Shown here: piece after piece, positions 1 to 9,784 of the stretch
Layout: every line of letters begins with the position of its first letter
Numbering within the stretch: position 1 is the first letter of the stretch
Origin: Phymatolithon calcareum
Taxonomy: Eukaryota > Rhodophyta > Florideophyceae > Hapalidiales
Length of the DNA stretch: 64,000 nucleotides
Direction of reading: 5' to 3'
Assembly (NCBI GenBank): GCA_977006965.1
Contig: OZ345372.1
Span: 1,612,001-1,676,000 of the forward strand
Made by a program: the position numbers and the translations under genes
The notes under the pieces: generated by a model
The model's input: the letters and a program-made list of their open reading frames with translations, nothing else
Told to the model about the DNA's origin: nothing
The model's database searches: none

Positions 1-2471
1 CAAGGGCATTTCCATTATCCGGCTGGCTCAATGAGGAATTCACTTCCAAGGTAGTTGTCGATATTTAGTAACAGCAATGTCGAGCCAACTACGTTAGAGA
101 CACCATTAACGGACCACCATCTCAATACACATGCACTATGGAGACAGACTGTCCTATCTCAAAGAGCTCGATTGTGGTTAGAAAATCCCTTGGGTTTGTG
201 GCCGCCGTTTAACCCGCTCCGACGAGTTTCATATTTATTTGGGGAAGCATCTCGTCCTTCTGGGCACTTGAAAAACGAGTCAGAATACAATCGACACAGA
301 AGTTTCTTCTTGTCCTACGTGCTGCAGCTTTGCAGACGTCATTTCTGCAGTTTTTTCAGATGAGACTCTGCGCGGCGCGCATTACCAAGAAACAGTCTTA
401 TTGGGCGCCAGACCCAGTTCCATCGGTTTCGTAGATTCTATCTCCTTCAGTGGTATGCACTGAGCAACACTGAGTAAGAACTATTCCTCTAATTGACAAA
501 AGAACCCATCGTCCGAGCCGCTTGACCTCATGCGGGTGATGCTTGGGCCCCAAGACCCGTTCAGAGCATAGGCCAGGAAGCCAGGAGTTGGGCGATCAAA
601 GGTTCTCCGATTTTCTAAGGGGTTGGACAGGACATCAAGATTGCCGCCGATAGAAAAACGATCGATATTCGCAGGATTTCAGTTTGGAGCTGCACTGTGA
701 GCTGCATCTGAACGTCAGGCTCAGATGCAACTTCTTGCCGACGACGACTCAGACTGACTAGGAGCACCACTTCATCTTCACCGTCAGTATTGCCTGGCTT
801 GATATAAATTGTCTTGACGGTCTTTACCTCTGTTTTTCGTGACGGTTGTTGGACAACGATCCACTTTTCTCGCAAGGAAGCGCTGGAAAGACCACTAATT
901 TGTCCAACGAGGAATTCCAGGGCCGTTCTATTCCATTTCTTGGACTTTGTCAGGGTACCTTAGAGTCTGGAGCGCTCTGGTGCGCTCTTCGAGCCTTGCT
1001 TGCGGTTGATTTGGTATGAACGGGGCGCCGACTTGCTGTCGAGCATCATTCTCTTGTCCCATCATGACACAGATTGGTTCCAGTTGACTATTGAACATTG
1101 CTCCTGTGGTCGAAAAAATCCTTGTAGAACACAAGTTGCAATCACCGAGTACGGAAGAAAGTGTGTTCTTTCGGAGTGAAGCCCCAAAAAAGATCATACC
1201 ACTTTATTCACATTAACTTTTCGGCCTAGTAATGTCACAATTGTGGACGTCCGTACAAAAGATACTAGTAGAGCTTCTTGAAGTTTATCTCACAAGTTCG
1301 AAACCGTTTTGTCACATGTTTCAGACGTACGCACATTCGTGTCGAGCTCAACAAGGGGATCATAAAATTGGTGGAGAATAAAGTAACAAGGTCTTGTCGA
1401 AGAAGGTTGAACAATAGACGCCGTAAGTCCGTCTTTACGCAAAGTACGTTTGAGAACAATGTGACTATGTACAAGAGCGCGATCGGGATCTTACCCTTTG
1501 CGTTTTCCATAAAACGTCCTACTCAAGTAGGTTGGTGGGACTTTAGGATTTGTTCTCAAGCTTTTTCTACTGCTCCCAGAGTCTCAAGTTTTTGGATTGC
1601 ATATCTATGATGTCTCCTGAAATTGGGTGCTGGGACTTCGGTTGCACTAAATAAACATCAGAGAGAATAAGCTCTTCTCGTTAACGTTTCGGGTGTGAGC
1701 TTCGTGCTTTGTTATTTGACTGTCTTTTGCTCGACAAACGCATACCACTGTCTGCTGTGTCATAGCAGTTTGCGAATGACAAAACACGGTCTCTTGTTAC
1801 ATAGCAAGGCCGTAGGTTTTGCTCACATTCAACAGAACTTATGTACCTCTCCAACTGTCGAAGTCATGATAATGAGGCCTCCCTATGAGGCCTCGCATCC
1901 ACATCTCCTCCGATTCCGTCTATGATCTCATCGAGTTCGACTGCCCAGATGGACTCGCGCCTACTGTCAGTGCAATGGATGGGGAACTCTCATGCGGTCT
2001 GACTGCCACCCCATTGCCGGTACAGAGAGAGCAGGTTCTTCGAATTCTTCGTTGGTTTCAATGGCCTTCCTTCAGCTCACTTGAAAAATTTCGGGGATAT
2101 GTGTTTATTTTCCGTATTCTGCCACTTTCCAATCGACCACATTGAGGGGCTTGCTGAGAGACGTACTGTGTGCCGGAGTCTGTCTGTCCAGCTGGATGCA
2201 TTTTCGGACATCCAAAGGCAACTTCCACAGGCCGAATATAGTTTGCCCAGTTAGTTAATCGATAATTCCGCACCCACGAAACTGCCACGCCATCGAGGGT
2301 TTCATGCCACGTGTAACGTAGTGTAAGTCGGTCGTCGTTTTTGGAGCTCCAGCACGTCATTAGTTCCGTTCATGCACACTGCATCCAAGAAAACTTCTTC
2401 AGTGCAAAGTTGAAGCGAAACGCCTTTCGCTTTCCAACATCCTCCGCGCCAATTGCGCGACAGCCGCAAAC
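1..2471. other. No recognisable gene; AT-moderate intergenic or decayed repeat DNA
   Basis: Only short open frames (up to about 110 codons) occur here on both strands, and none shows a motif or family resemblance I recognise. There are no obvious terminal inverted repeats, tandem repeats or long hairpins. The stretch is probably decayed repeat sequence upstream of the gene at 2472. Confidence 0.4.
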
Positions 2472-3293
2472 ATGACGGGCAATGTGTCCGGACTCGCCTC
2501 CGCGATCGAGGGAGAGAAACCGGGCGTCACTTCGCGAGCGGGTGCGAAAGAAGGCGCCGACGTTTCCGCTCTCGCGTCCCGTTTTGAAAAGGCCAGTGTG
2601 ACAACGAAACCGGCCGCCAAGGTGTCGTCCATTGCGTCCAAATTCGCACAGCCAATGTCTCCAGGCATGCGTCGCGTACCGTCGGGCAAGCGTGGCGCAC
2701 CCGTGAAAGCCACACCAACGAAGAAGCCTGAAGAGATTTCGACGCCGGCAGTGGCCGGACTTGCATCGCGATTTGAACAAGCTGCGCCACCCGCGATGCT
2801 TCGAGTTCCGTCTAATAAGTCGGCGCCAAAGCCAGCGAAAACGGCAGTGGCGGCAAAATCGGCGTCCGGCGATGACGCTCCTGCGTCTCCGCGCGTGCGC
2901 GCTGTCGCGGAGCGCTTCAGCGGCGGTGCAAGGGAGGATAAGCCAGGTGGAAGCGCCTTTGCGGCCGCACAGGGTGCGTTTCTTAAGGCGGAGAGCGCGG
3001 CACGATCTACCGAACCTGCAAGCAGGGTTAAGGCGGCCGCGTCTGTTTTCGGCGACACTGTTCTGACCGCTACTGGTGTGAGCCCACTTAAACGAGATGA
3101 CAGCAAGGTCGAGAAACAGGAAAAGAAACAGAGTGGTAATGTCGTCAAGGAGCGCGCGCAAAGTGTGACAAAAGTTGCTAGCCTGTTTGAGAAGGGTGAG
3201 GCGACGACAAAGAAGGAGGGAGAGGAGGACGGGGGACCTTCGCTGAAGGAGCGATTTGCGGGCGCGTCCAAGGTTTTCGGTGGCTCTGTTTGA
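2472..3293 (+). CDS. Ala/Lys-rich low-complexity protein with repeated VAxxF-type motifs
   Basis: A 273-aa protein rich in Ala, Ser, Lys and Pro, probably disordered. A short motif of small residues, hydrophobic core, Phe and charge recurs about eight times: ALASRFEKA, SIASKFAQP, GLASRFEQA, AVAERFSGG, AAASVFGDT, KVASLFEKG, LKERFAGA, and a final SKVFGGSV. The spacers are basic and contain SP/TP sites. The ATG lies in a good context (caaacATGacg) just after a run of stops. Function is unknown; regularly spaced amphipathic Phe motifs suggest a scaffold or filament-binding protein, but this is inference. An antisense frame of up to 342 codons also stays open because the region is GC-rich. I prefer the plus strand because its repeats are coherent at the protein level. 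Confidence 0.6.
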   Translation: MTGNVSGLASAIEGEKPGVTSRAGAKEGADVSALASRFEKASVTTKPAAKVSSIASKFAQPMSPGMRRVPSGKRGAPVKATPTKKPEEISTPAVAGLASRFEQAAPPAMLRVPSNKSAPKPAKTAVAAKSASGDDAPASPRVRAVAERFSGGAREDKPGGSAFAAAQGAFLKAESAARSTEPASRVKAAASVFGDTVLTATGVSPLKRDDSKVEKQEKKQSGNVVKERAQSVTKVASLFEKGEATTKKEGEEDGGPSLKERFAGASKVFGGSV

Positions 3294-3603
3294 AAAATTT
3301 AGGGGCTGTTTGTAGTTATAGAGATGCGAGAATGACATCGCGTGTCGGCAAATGCCATGGCTGACATGATTGCCCCTTCTCGTTTTCGTGACGCCCAAAT
3401 ATGAGGCACTGAAGAATAATGCTGTACCAGAACGATCCCGTTTTCCTTTCCCAATATCAACTACAACATATTTACAAGTTGTGCTCAGCGTCTGTCTGTT
3501 TCTCCTTCCCCAAATACTGCACTATCAATGATCTTTGGTGCGGCAATGGTCACATAGTAATGAGCGCAAGACGAAAAATTTGCCATGCCTAAAAAAATGG
3601 ACA

Positions 3604-4899
3604 TTACACTGCTTTGTCGGACGTCCCATTCTTCACGCTCTGCAAATGCCGCATCAGCTGCTTGCGTTGCGAGTCAATGGATGGAACGTCATGGCTATAC
3701 ACATCCCCAAACAGGTCATCTGCCCCTGGCTTTGGTCGCTTCTCCGCCGCCACCAGCGCTTCCAGCACAAGCCCTCTCTCCTGCTCGCAAAACTTCGTCT
3801 CTTCCTCCGCGCTCCACCACCCCTTATCCTGAAGAAACACGCGTGCGCGTCCCACGGGGCACATTTCACGATCAAACACGGCCATCTCCTCCCCGCTGCG
3901 ATATTGACTACTATCATCACTCGTCGAGTGATGAGCCCCACGATATGTCATCAGTTCAATTAGCATTGGACATTGCTCCCGCATTGCCCGTTCCCGCGCA
4001 AACTCCACCGCCTGCACAACGGCCCACGCGTCACCTCCGTCAACCCTGATGGCCGGCACGCCGGCTGCGACAGCACGAGCGGAGATTCCATCACCCGCAT
4101 ACTGCTCTTTGACCGGTGTCGAAATCGCGTAACCATTATTGCGACAAAGGAACAGCACCGGGACACGCAGTGTAGCAGCAAGAGAAAGCGCCCCGGCAAA
4201 ATCGCCCTCACTCGCCGCACCCTCGCCGAAGAAAACGGCCGCAGTCCGTTTCGAGCCACGTAATGCGCGCGCTGCACCGACAGCGTGTGCAATTTGAGTT
4301 GCCAGTGGAGACGACACCGTCTGCACATGCAATGCGGCAGAACCGTAATGAATGGGCATTTGGCGTCCACGACCGTGCCCGTCCACATTGCCCACACATT
4401 GGTTTGCAATTTCATCGTATTTCACGCCGCGTACAAGAAGTACACCTGCACCTTCACGATACTGCGTGAAGACAACGTCGTCTGTACGCAACGCTGTGGT
4501 AGCACCGACTATTGCACCCTCCTCGCCGCGACAGGCGAGATAGAATGAGAGTCGACCCTGTCGTTGCGCTGCTAGAAATGTGTCGTCGAGGACACGTAGT
4601 TTCAACATGTTTTCGAGCAATGCGAGTGAACGCTCCTTGCCGAGCAGACGACCCGCATCTTGACTTGTTGTCGACGCACCGGATGCATCCACGCAGCGGA
4701 AAACAGACTGTGGGGCACGGTCGCTTGCGCGCCATACATCGAGAGACGATGTGTAGTTTGCATTTTCAGCACCCGGATACCGCAACTCTGAAACGGCTGC
4801 TGATGGTGCATGAACAGCCCCTTCTGTACTGCATAGTGTGCGACTGAGATGAAGAGGACTCAGGCGGCGTGAGATTGTGAGAATGCGCATACGCAACAT
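3604..4899 (-). CDS. BCKDHA: 2-oxoisovalerate dehydrogenase E1 subunit alpha, mitochondrial
   Basis: The alpha subunit of the thiamine-diphosphate-dependent E1 of the branched-chain keto-acid dehydrogenase complex, which decarboxylates the keto acids of Leu, Ile and Val in the mitochondrial matrix. Hallmarks visible (numbered from the chosen start): YREAG-like FTQYREGAG, GRGRQMPIHYG, the ThDP motif GEGAASEGD at about 225-233 closed by RNNGYAIS with NN at 254-255, and the phosphorylation-loop segment HHSTSDDSSQYRS with the regulatory serine near 325. The C-terminal GWW, KPKP and SDVY-like blocks match the family. The open frame begins at 5043, but the Met at 4899 (MLRMRILTISRRL) starts an Arg/Ser-rich amphipathic presequence and gives 432 aa, close to the roughly 445-aa animal precursor. 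Intronless. The conserved kinase-site loop suggests control by a BCKDH kinase. Confidence 0.95.
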   Translation of the reverse strand: MLRMRILTISRRLSPLHLSRTLCSTEGAVHAPSAAVSELRYPGAENANYTSSLDVWRASDRAPQSVFRCVDASGASTTSQDAGRLLGKERSLALLENMLKLRVLDDTFLAAQRQGRLSFYLACRGEEGAIVGATTALRTDDVVFTQYREGAGVLLVRGVKYDEIANQCVGNVDGHGRGRQMPIHYGSAALHVQTVSSPLATQIAHAVGAARALRGSKRTAAVFFGEGAASEGDFAGALSLAATLRVPVLFLCRNNGYAISTPVKEQYAGDGISARAVAAGVPAIRVDGGDAWAVVQAVEFARERAMREQCPMLIELMTYRGAHHSTSDDSSQYRSGEEMAVFDREMCPVGRARVFLQDKGWWSAEEETKFCEQERGLVLEALVAAEKRPKPGADDLFGDVYSHDVPSIDSQRKQLMRHLQSVKNGTSDKAV

Positions 4900-5043
4900 G
4901 GTGGGCAGTTGGGACAGAGCGATGTGCGGATATGGAGAGCGCCATCGCAGGAATGTTTGCCATAAAATTTGATTTTGAGCGTGAACGAACGCGGAGATGG
5001 TTCCCAGTGGAAGCGAGAATATTTGTTCGCGGTCCGCACGCAC

Positions 5044-5541
5044 TGGGTGAAGGTTTCCTCCTCTGGACGTCGGATCTAATTTGAGATCGAGTTTGAAGGG
5101 TAAGTGATTTGGAAATCTAATTGGAATATGATGTAGGAAAATGAATCGATTTCCCAGAATCGTCCCATGACCTAGCTGCCCCCTTCAAACCCACTAATGT
5201 GCCAGAAATGAAACAAGGATCAACGCTTAGAGAAATTGGCGGTGGTAGTGACGATACCATGTCGATGGCCGGTATAGCTTGGGTCAGTGTCGTCAGCACA
5301 TTGCCGCTATTGCAATCGTGCGTAGCCTCGTCGGCGCGCAATCTTTGAGGTGAAAATGATCAATTTATTCCTGCTTCCTCATCCCCCCCGCTCATCTCTC
5401 TCTGGACGAAAACACTTATGTCCAAACGCACACTAACTCTTCAAACCCTAAAGGTCTCGAGTGATGAGCATACGAACCCCTGCGATGACACTAACGCATG
5501 AAATGCAGATAAATCAAGGTGACTAAGTAAAATGGATTAGG
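5044..5541. other. Intergenic stretch, nothing recognised
   Basis: This lies between the 5' end of the E1-alpha gene and the coding remnant at 5542. It probably holds the promoter of the minus-strand E1-alpha gene. I see no coding frame with family resemblance, and no repeat. Confidence 0.35.
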
Positions 5542-5757
5542 TTAGCTTTTGTACTCTCGGCCTTGAATGGGCTTGCCGTGGATAGACGATTCGATGGCGC
5601 TCGCAATGTACTGCATACGTGATGACCGCACAGATCGCTTGACTTGATCTTGAATCATTGCTTCATAGCTCGGATCTGATTTGATGCACATGAATTGTTG
5701 GCGCGGTGCAGTCGCAAGACGTCTTACATCGTCCGAGCAAACTTCGCCGTTAGAGCA
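5542..5757 (-). pseudogene. Orphan 3'-terminal coding remnant, product unknown
   Basis: About 71 codons stay open on the minus strand and end in a TAA at 5542-5544. The peptide looks protein-like: GEVCSDDVRRLATAPRQQ, then FMCIKSDPSYEAMIQDQ, VKRSVRSSRMQYIASAIE and a C-terminal GKPIQGREYKS. No start codon fits. Upstream the frame runs straight into two TGA codons created inside the perfect palindrome at 5740-5784. The piece therefore looks like the last exon or tail of a real gene whose upstream part was lost or rearranged. The GKPIQ-REYKS ending and composition vaguely recall phycobilisome linker or gamma-subunit tails, but I cannot support that. Confidence 0.4.
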
Positions 5758-5784
5758 TCATCATGATGCTCTAACGGCGAAGTT
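5740..5784. repeat. Perfect 22-bp-arm palindrome with a 1-nt spacer
   Basis: Arm one (5740-5761) begins AACTTCGCCGTTAGAGC and is followed by a single C at 5762 and then the exact reverse complement (5763-5784). There are no mismatches. The minus-strand coding remnant begins inside this structure, so the palindrome marks a rearrangement point such as a snap-back or foldback copy. Confidence 0.9.
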
Positions 5785-5925
5785 GATCACGAACCCGAAT
5801 CGATGCGAACAGTGAATGTTCTCTTAGAAGCTCACTTGGAGCTGGTGGTTGCAATGATCAAGTTGGATTGGGGCAAATTATAATAAGAATAAGAATAATG
5901 AATGCTTATTCCCCTATGGGGTTGG

Positions 5926-6180
5926 CAAGCAGTGGGGGAAATTGTATGTTCTTATTTTAGAAGCCCTCAACGCCGGCGCAGGCTAACACCAGAGCAGCTT
6001 CGCTTTGCGCTGTAACCCTTCCGGGGAAGACTACAACGCATCGCCTCTATCATCACACAATCATCTCCTTTTTCATCTCGATTTCTAGAAATCAATTCCT
6101 CTTCTGCTCCCTCATCCACCTGTGGTTGCGTTAGGTTGTTTTGAAGGGCTTCCAGCTGCAATGTCGCCAGTTCGTCGTAT
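5926..6180 (-). repeat. Dispersed repeat, 3' end of a TIR-like element (family also at 39.1 and 46.3 kb)
   Basis: The left edge (GGGGGAAATTGTA, then TTATTTTAGAAGCCC and TCAACGCCGG) is nearly the same as the reverse complement of 46932-46975 and resembles the start of the copy at 39076. On the minus strand it encodes the decayed C-terminal peptide containing LEALQNNLT, which matches LKTLQRNLT at 46.8 kb and LETLRKNLT at 39.4 kb. The superfamily of the element is unknown. Confidence 0.55.
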
Positions 6181-9100
6181 TGGTCAACATACGCCTAGGG
6201 GTTTCACGCGGGGAAACGGCCGAAAACCCACTTGACTGCCCAAGGTCTGTACATTCTCGATTTAATTTGGATTACGGGGCTTTGATTCTCGTGCCATCCA
6301 CAGCGACTTTGCGTTTTTGACCTTCTCCGTCTCGCTTCATGCCCGGTAGATTATCAGTTTCTCTTCCTTGTGAGTGACCTTTCCGTCCGCGACCCTCTTG
6401 GCTGGGACATTTAACAGTTCTTGTTCTTCGAGGTAAAATTTGAAAAGAGCAGAAGATTGTATGTTAAAGAATGTTGCTGCGCCGTAGTGCAGGTCACTTA
6501 CAAAGAGTCCTGATAAAGTTGGATTGGGAAGTCGACATATACGTGTCACGCTGTCTTTTAAAAAAGCTGCACAAAACTTCGTGATGTGGCAAAGTAATCA
6601 GGGACAAAACACAAAATTGGCCTCGGTCGGGGAAATTCAGAATACAAAACAAGAGAGGGAGAGACTGAATGAGGAAAGAGGGGAAAAGCAAAGAAAAGAT
6701 GAAGGGCGCAATAGTAGTAGAAAGAACGCCAACCTTCCGGGAACCTTCCACAGCCTTACGGGAAGACAAGCAGACGGGCCCCTCGGACACAAGCACGAGG
6801 CTACGCCGTGGGGGAAGATAAATATCGATGAGGTGGTCGTGAGCATATGAGGGTAACCGCGGGTTAAATCGGAAAAAGCCTCTGTAGGGCCGGCCCCGGA
6901 GTACATCCCTCAGCAGAGAACGATGCAGCAATTGGGTCGGATTTAATGTGCGTCAGGATTGTCGTAGAATGATGACATAGCCATGTTGCTGAACCTTGCA
7001 TACCAAACGACTGGGCCAAATCTTCTACGTGAGAATCTGGACAAGCTCGCTAACCGAATCGTAAGAACTCATATAGGATGTCCCGCAGATGGGAACTGGA
7101 AGCACGCGTGACATCGGGGTCTCCCTGATGTTTTTGTTTTTCTGTACGCAGCGACAAAACTGGCTGTTTTTAAGTGTAGTTGCCGCTGAAGCATACTGTA
7201 CATCTCTGCACAGTTTGAGTAATTGCAATCTTCTTCTGGCTGACCACAATTTTAAATCCCTCCGCCATGAAAAAGAAGGCAAAAAATTTAAAGGTAGAAC
7301 GGGCAGTAGTGGAAGAAAATTTACCAGCGAAAAAACTCGAGCCGTTCAATCGTTTAGAGGCAGTAGAGAACTAGCGACTAGCTGTTTGGGTCCATTTTGT
7401 TGGAGGCTCCAGGAGCTGACACAGTCCTACTCCTCGTAACTTCCCTTCAGAACGTTCAACTGACACCAAACTATCCGTCAGGAAGAGCAAAACTACAGTG
7501 AGAGGTCCCGTACAGTGATTGACACTTCTCCGTTAGTAAAGTAGATTGAAGATTCTTCCAGAAGCGCAGTGGCCAATACGAAAAGGTCTGCTTATTCCGC
7601 TCTCAGTCGAATTCGACATGAAATATCCTATGAAGCAAAGAACAGCCCGTGCAAGTCGAGGTCGACTGGATACACATTTTTTCGTATCTGAACTTTATTT
7701 TCAAATCGTTTGTCGAGGATGGCAACGACATTGACCTGAAGGAAGACATTGGAAGGCGATCTCCTTCCGAGCGGTGTGGCTGGAAAAACTGCTGTTCTAC
7801 TGAGTGCGACAAAATTGACTGGAAAGGCGCTGAAGAAATCGTTCAAATTGACTAGGCTTGGCAGTCGAGCGACCCATGAACTCCAATGGACCTTTCTTCT
7901 TCTGGTATCAGTGAGTCAGTGGTGTTCACGGATCGAAAACTGACCAGATTCCAGAGAAACATAATGCAGATAACTGTCGCGGACCATTTTACGTCTGAAA
8001 AACTACCTCTTTTCGTATCGTCGACTGACCCTATGCAGCAAACCCACTTGTCGATTAATTCCAGCAAAAGTGAGGCTTAGGAAGCAGCTCAAGGATTTGT
8101 ACGATTTGGGATCAATAGATAAGAAATGTAGAGTGTCAGCTGATCGATCATTCCCAATAATTTATGATGAGCTGATTGTGACGGGCTGGCTAGAACAGCT
8201 GAACGTCACCATTCCGGGAATCAAGGCCTTTTTCATTGAAACCCACAAAAATGATGAGCATGATCTATATAGCTGCAATGCCAGAGCACGGTGAGCACAT
8301 AATTGAGCAGATCGACGAGACGGAGCGGCTGTTTGAAGCTGAAGAGATCGAACTGGAGTGTGAAGACGATGCGCTGTCGCTATTTGACGTCGAAAGGAAA
8401 GCTTCCTAAGACGACGAAGCTCGGAGAATCTGAAAAGGCACACGTTTAAGTAAAACCGCCTTAACTTCGGAACCGAGGTCGTCTTAACAATTCTGTTTCC
8501 ACTTCTGGATCATGCACTGTGAATTGGGTTAATGAGCTTATTTTAAATTTCACTGTGTTAAACGCGCTGATTTCGAATCTCCCAAAAAATGTCTACTTTT
8601 CACGGCGGAGGGTCTTCATAATGCAGGCGGATCAAAACCATCTCCAAGGAAAATGTGGCTACAGTTCCTTGGAGATGATTTTGATCGAAACTACTTTCTT
8701 CGTAGAAAAGTAGTTTCGATTAACGCCCTCCTTCTATGACGCACCTCGTGGACGTGCGATGGCGCACTCGTTCTCAGAGCGCACATAACGCCTCGCTCGC
8801 GGTCGACTCGGGATATGCAGTGCGCGTTCGTGATGTTTGGGGGCGGTTGCATTCGATCGGTGCTGCAGCGGCGCAACACCCCACGGCTTTGAGACCGAGG
8901 CAACATCCCTCACCTTCCGTTTTTCTGTAATGGCTCCGGCACAGAGGGATCTCCGCCCCACAGACTGAGAGATCGGCCGAAAGCGCGCAATTCGCGGCGC
9001 GCTGGTCGAAGCCAAAGTCGGGTCTGGGTGAATGACGGATAGCGCATAGTACTACGTTACAAGGTAGTGCTCGAAACGTCAACAGCTCAAAGCGACGAAG

Positions 9101-9784
9101 GGTGATTTAGACTTTTCAAATCTCCCACGCAAAACTGTGCCCAATCCTGTTGTCCATTTCAGTAGCGTCACAGATGGTGAACATTGGCTGTCACCTTGCC
9201 CTCGCGTGCGTAGTATCAATTGTGGACATTTCGAAAGCTGTGACAATGGAGACCCTGCGGAGGGATGCTCCTGTCATCTTCTTGTTGTAATTCCAAGCAC
9301 ATGGGCGACAATGTGCCGTCTCGTTGTCTGTAGTGCTTTTCGACGGTCGCCGGAGTTTCAAATTGTTGTTCTTCAAAGTGCATTGCGCGCAAATGACTAC
9401 TTGCACATGGCTAAGGATCGCCTGCTCTTCCAATGAGCTCTGGAATACACTAATTTAAATGTTTCTGTGAGGTCCAATGGATCGAAAAACGAAAAAAGGA
9501 TTTCAGCTCACGGAGGGAACTGGCATGCTTGGAGAAGCTATGATTGTGACTGTTAAAACTTAAAAAATATTACTTCCAAACAGTATCAGACACCAGCTTT
9601 TTCTTCTACTGTAAACCTGTATCCAACCTGAACTTGGAAGAACAGAATGCGCGTCCTCGCCATTGCAACACACTATTATACTTGCAGCATCGACGAGATC
9701 GGCGAGACTTGAGAAGGCGATAGCCAAGCTGTGAATTGCATCACTGAACGCAGCAACATCAGGGCCCCCGCGTGACGCAGCGCC
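6181..9784. other. Repeat-rich region without an intact gene
   Basis: No intact gene is recognised. A possible decayed coding stretch lies at about 8070-8409 (+). A frame encoding LKDLYDLGSIDKKC and LNVTIPGIKAFFIETH shifts near 8250 into a second frame that ends with an acidic tail, EAEEIELECEDDALSLF, and stops at 8407-8409. This pattern fits an old transposon gene. Two adjacent hairpins follow at 8631-8720. From about 8740 to 9780 I see only GC-richer non-coding sequence, including the presumed promoter of the gene at 9785. Confidence 0.35.
8631..8720. repeat. Two overlapping back-to-back hairpins
   Basis: Hairpin one has arms 8631-8651 and 8665-8685 (21 bp, one mismatch, 13-nt loop). Hairpin two has arms 8684-8697 and 8707-8720 (14 bp perfect, with a 9-nt loop). 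They share the GAT at their junction, so the region could form a double stem. Confidence 0.8.

Noticed and set aside
2370-3398. Antisense 342-codon and 290-codon frames opposite the repeat protein
   Set aside because: They are Arg/Cys/Ser or Ala/Ser-rich with no coherent motifs, while the plus-strand protein has regular repeats. GC-rich codon use keeps the complement open.
4900-5043. Longer N-terminus for E1-alpha
   Set aside because: The family length and the Arg/Ser-rich presequence fit the Met at 4899 better.
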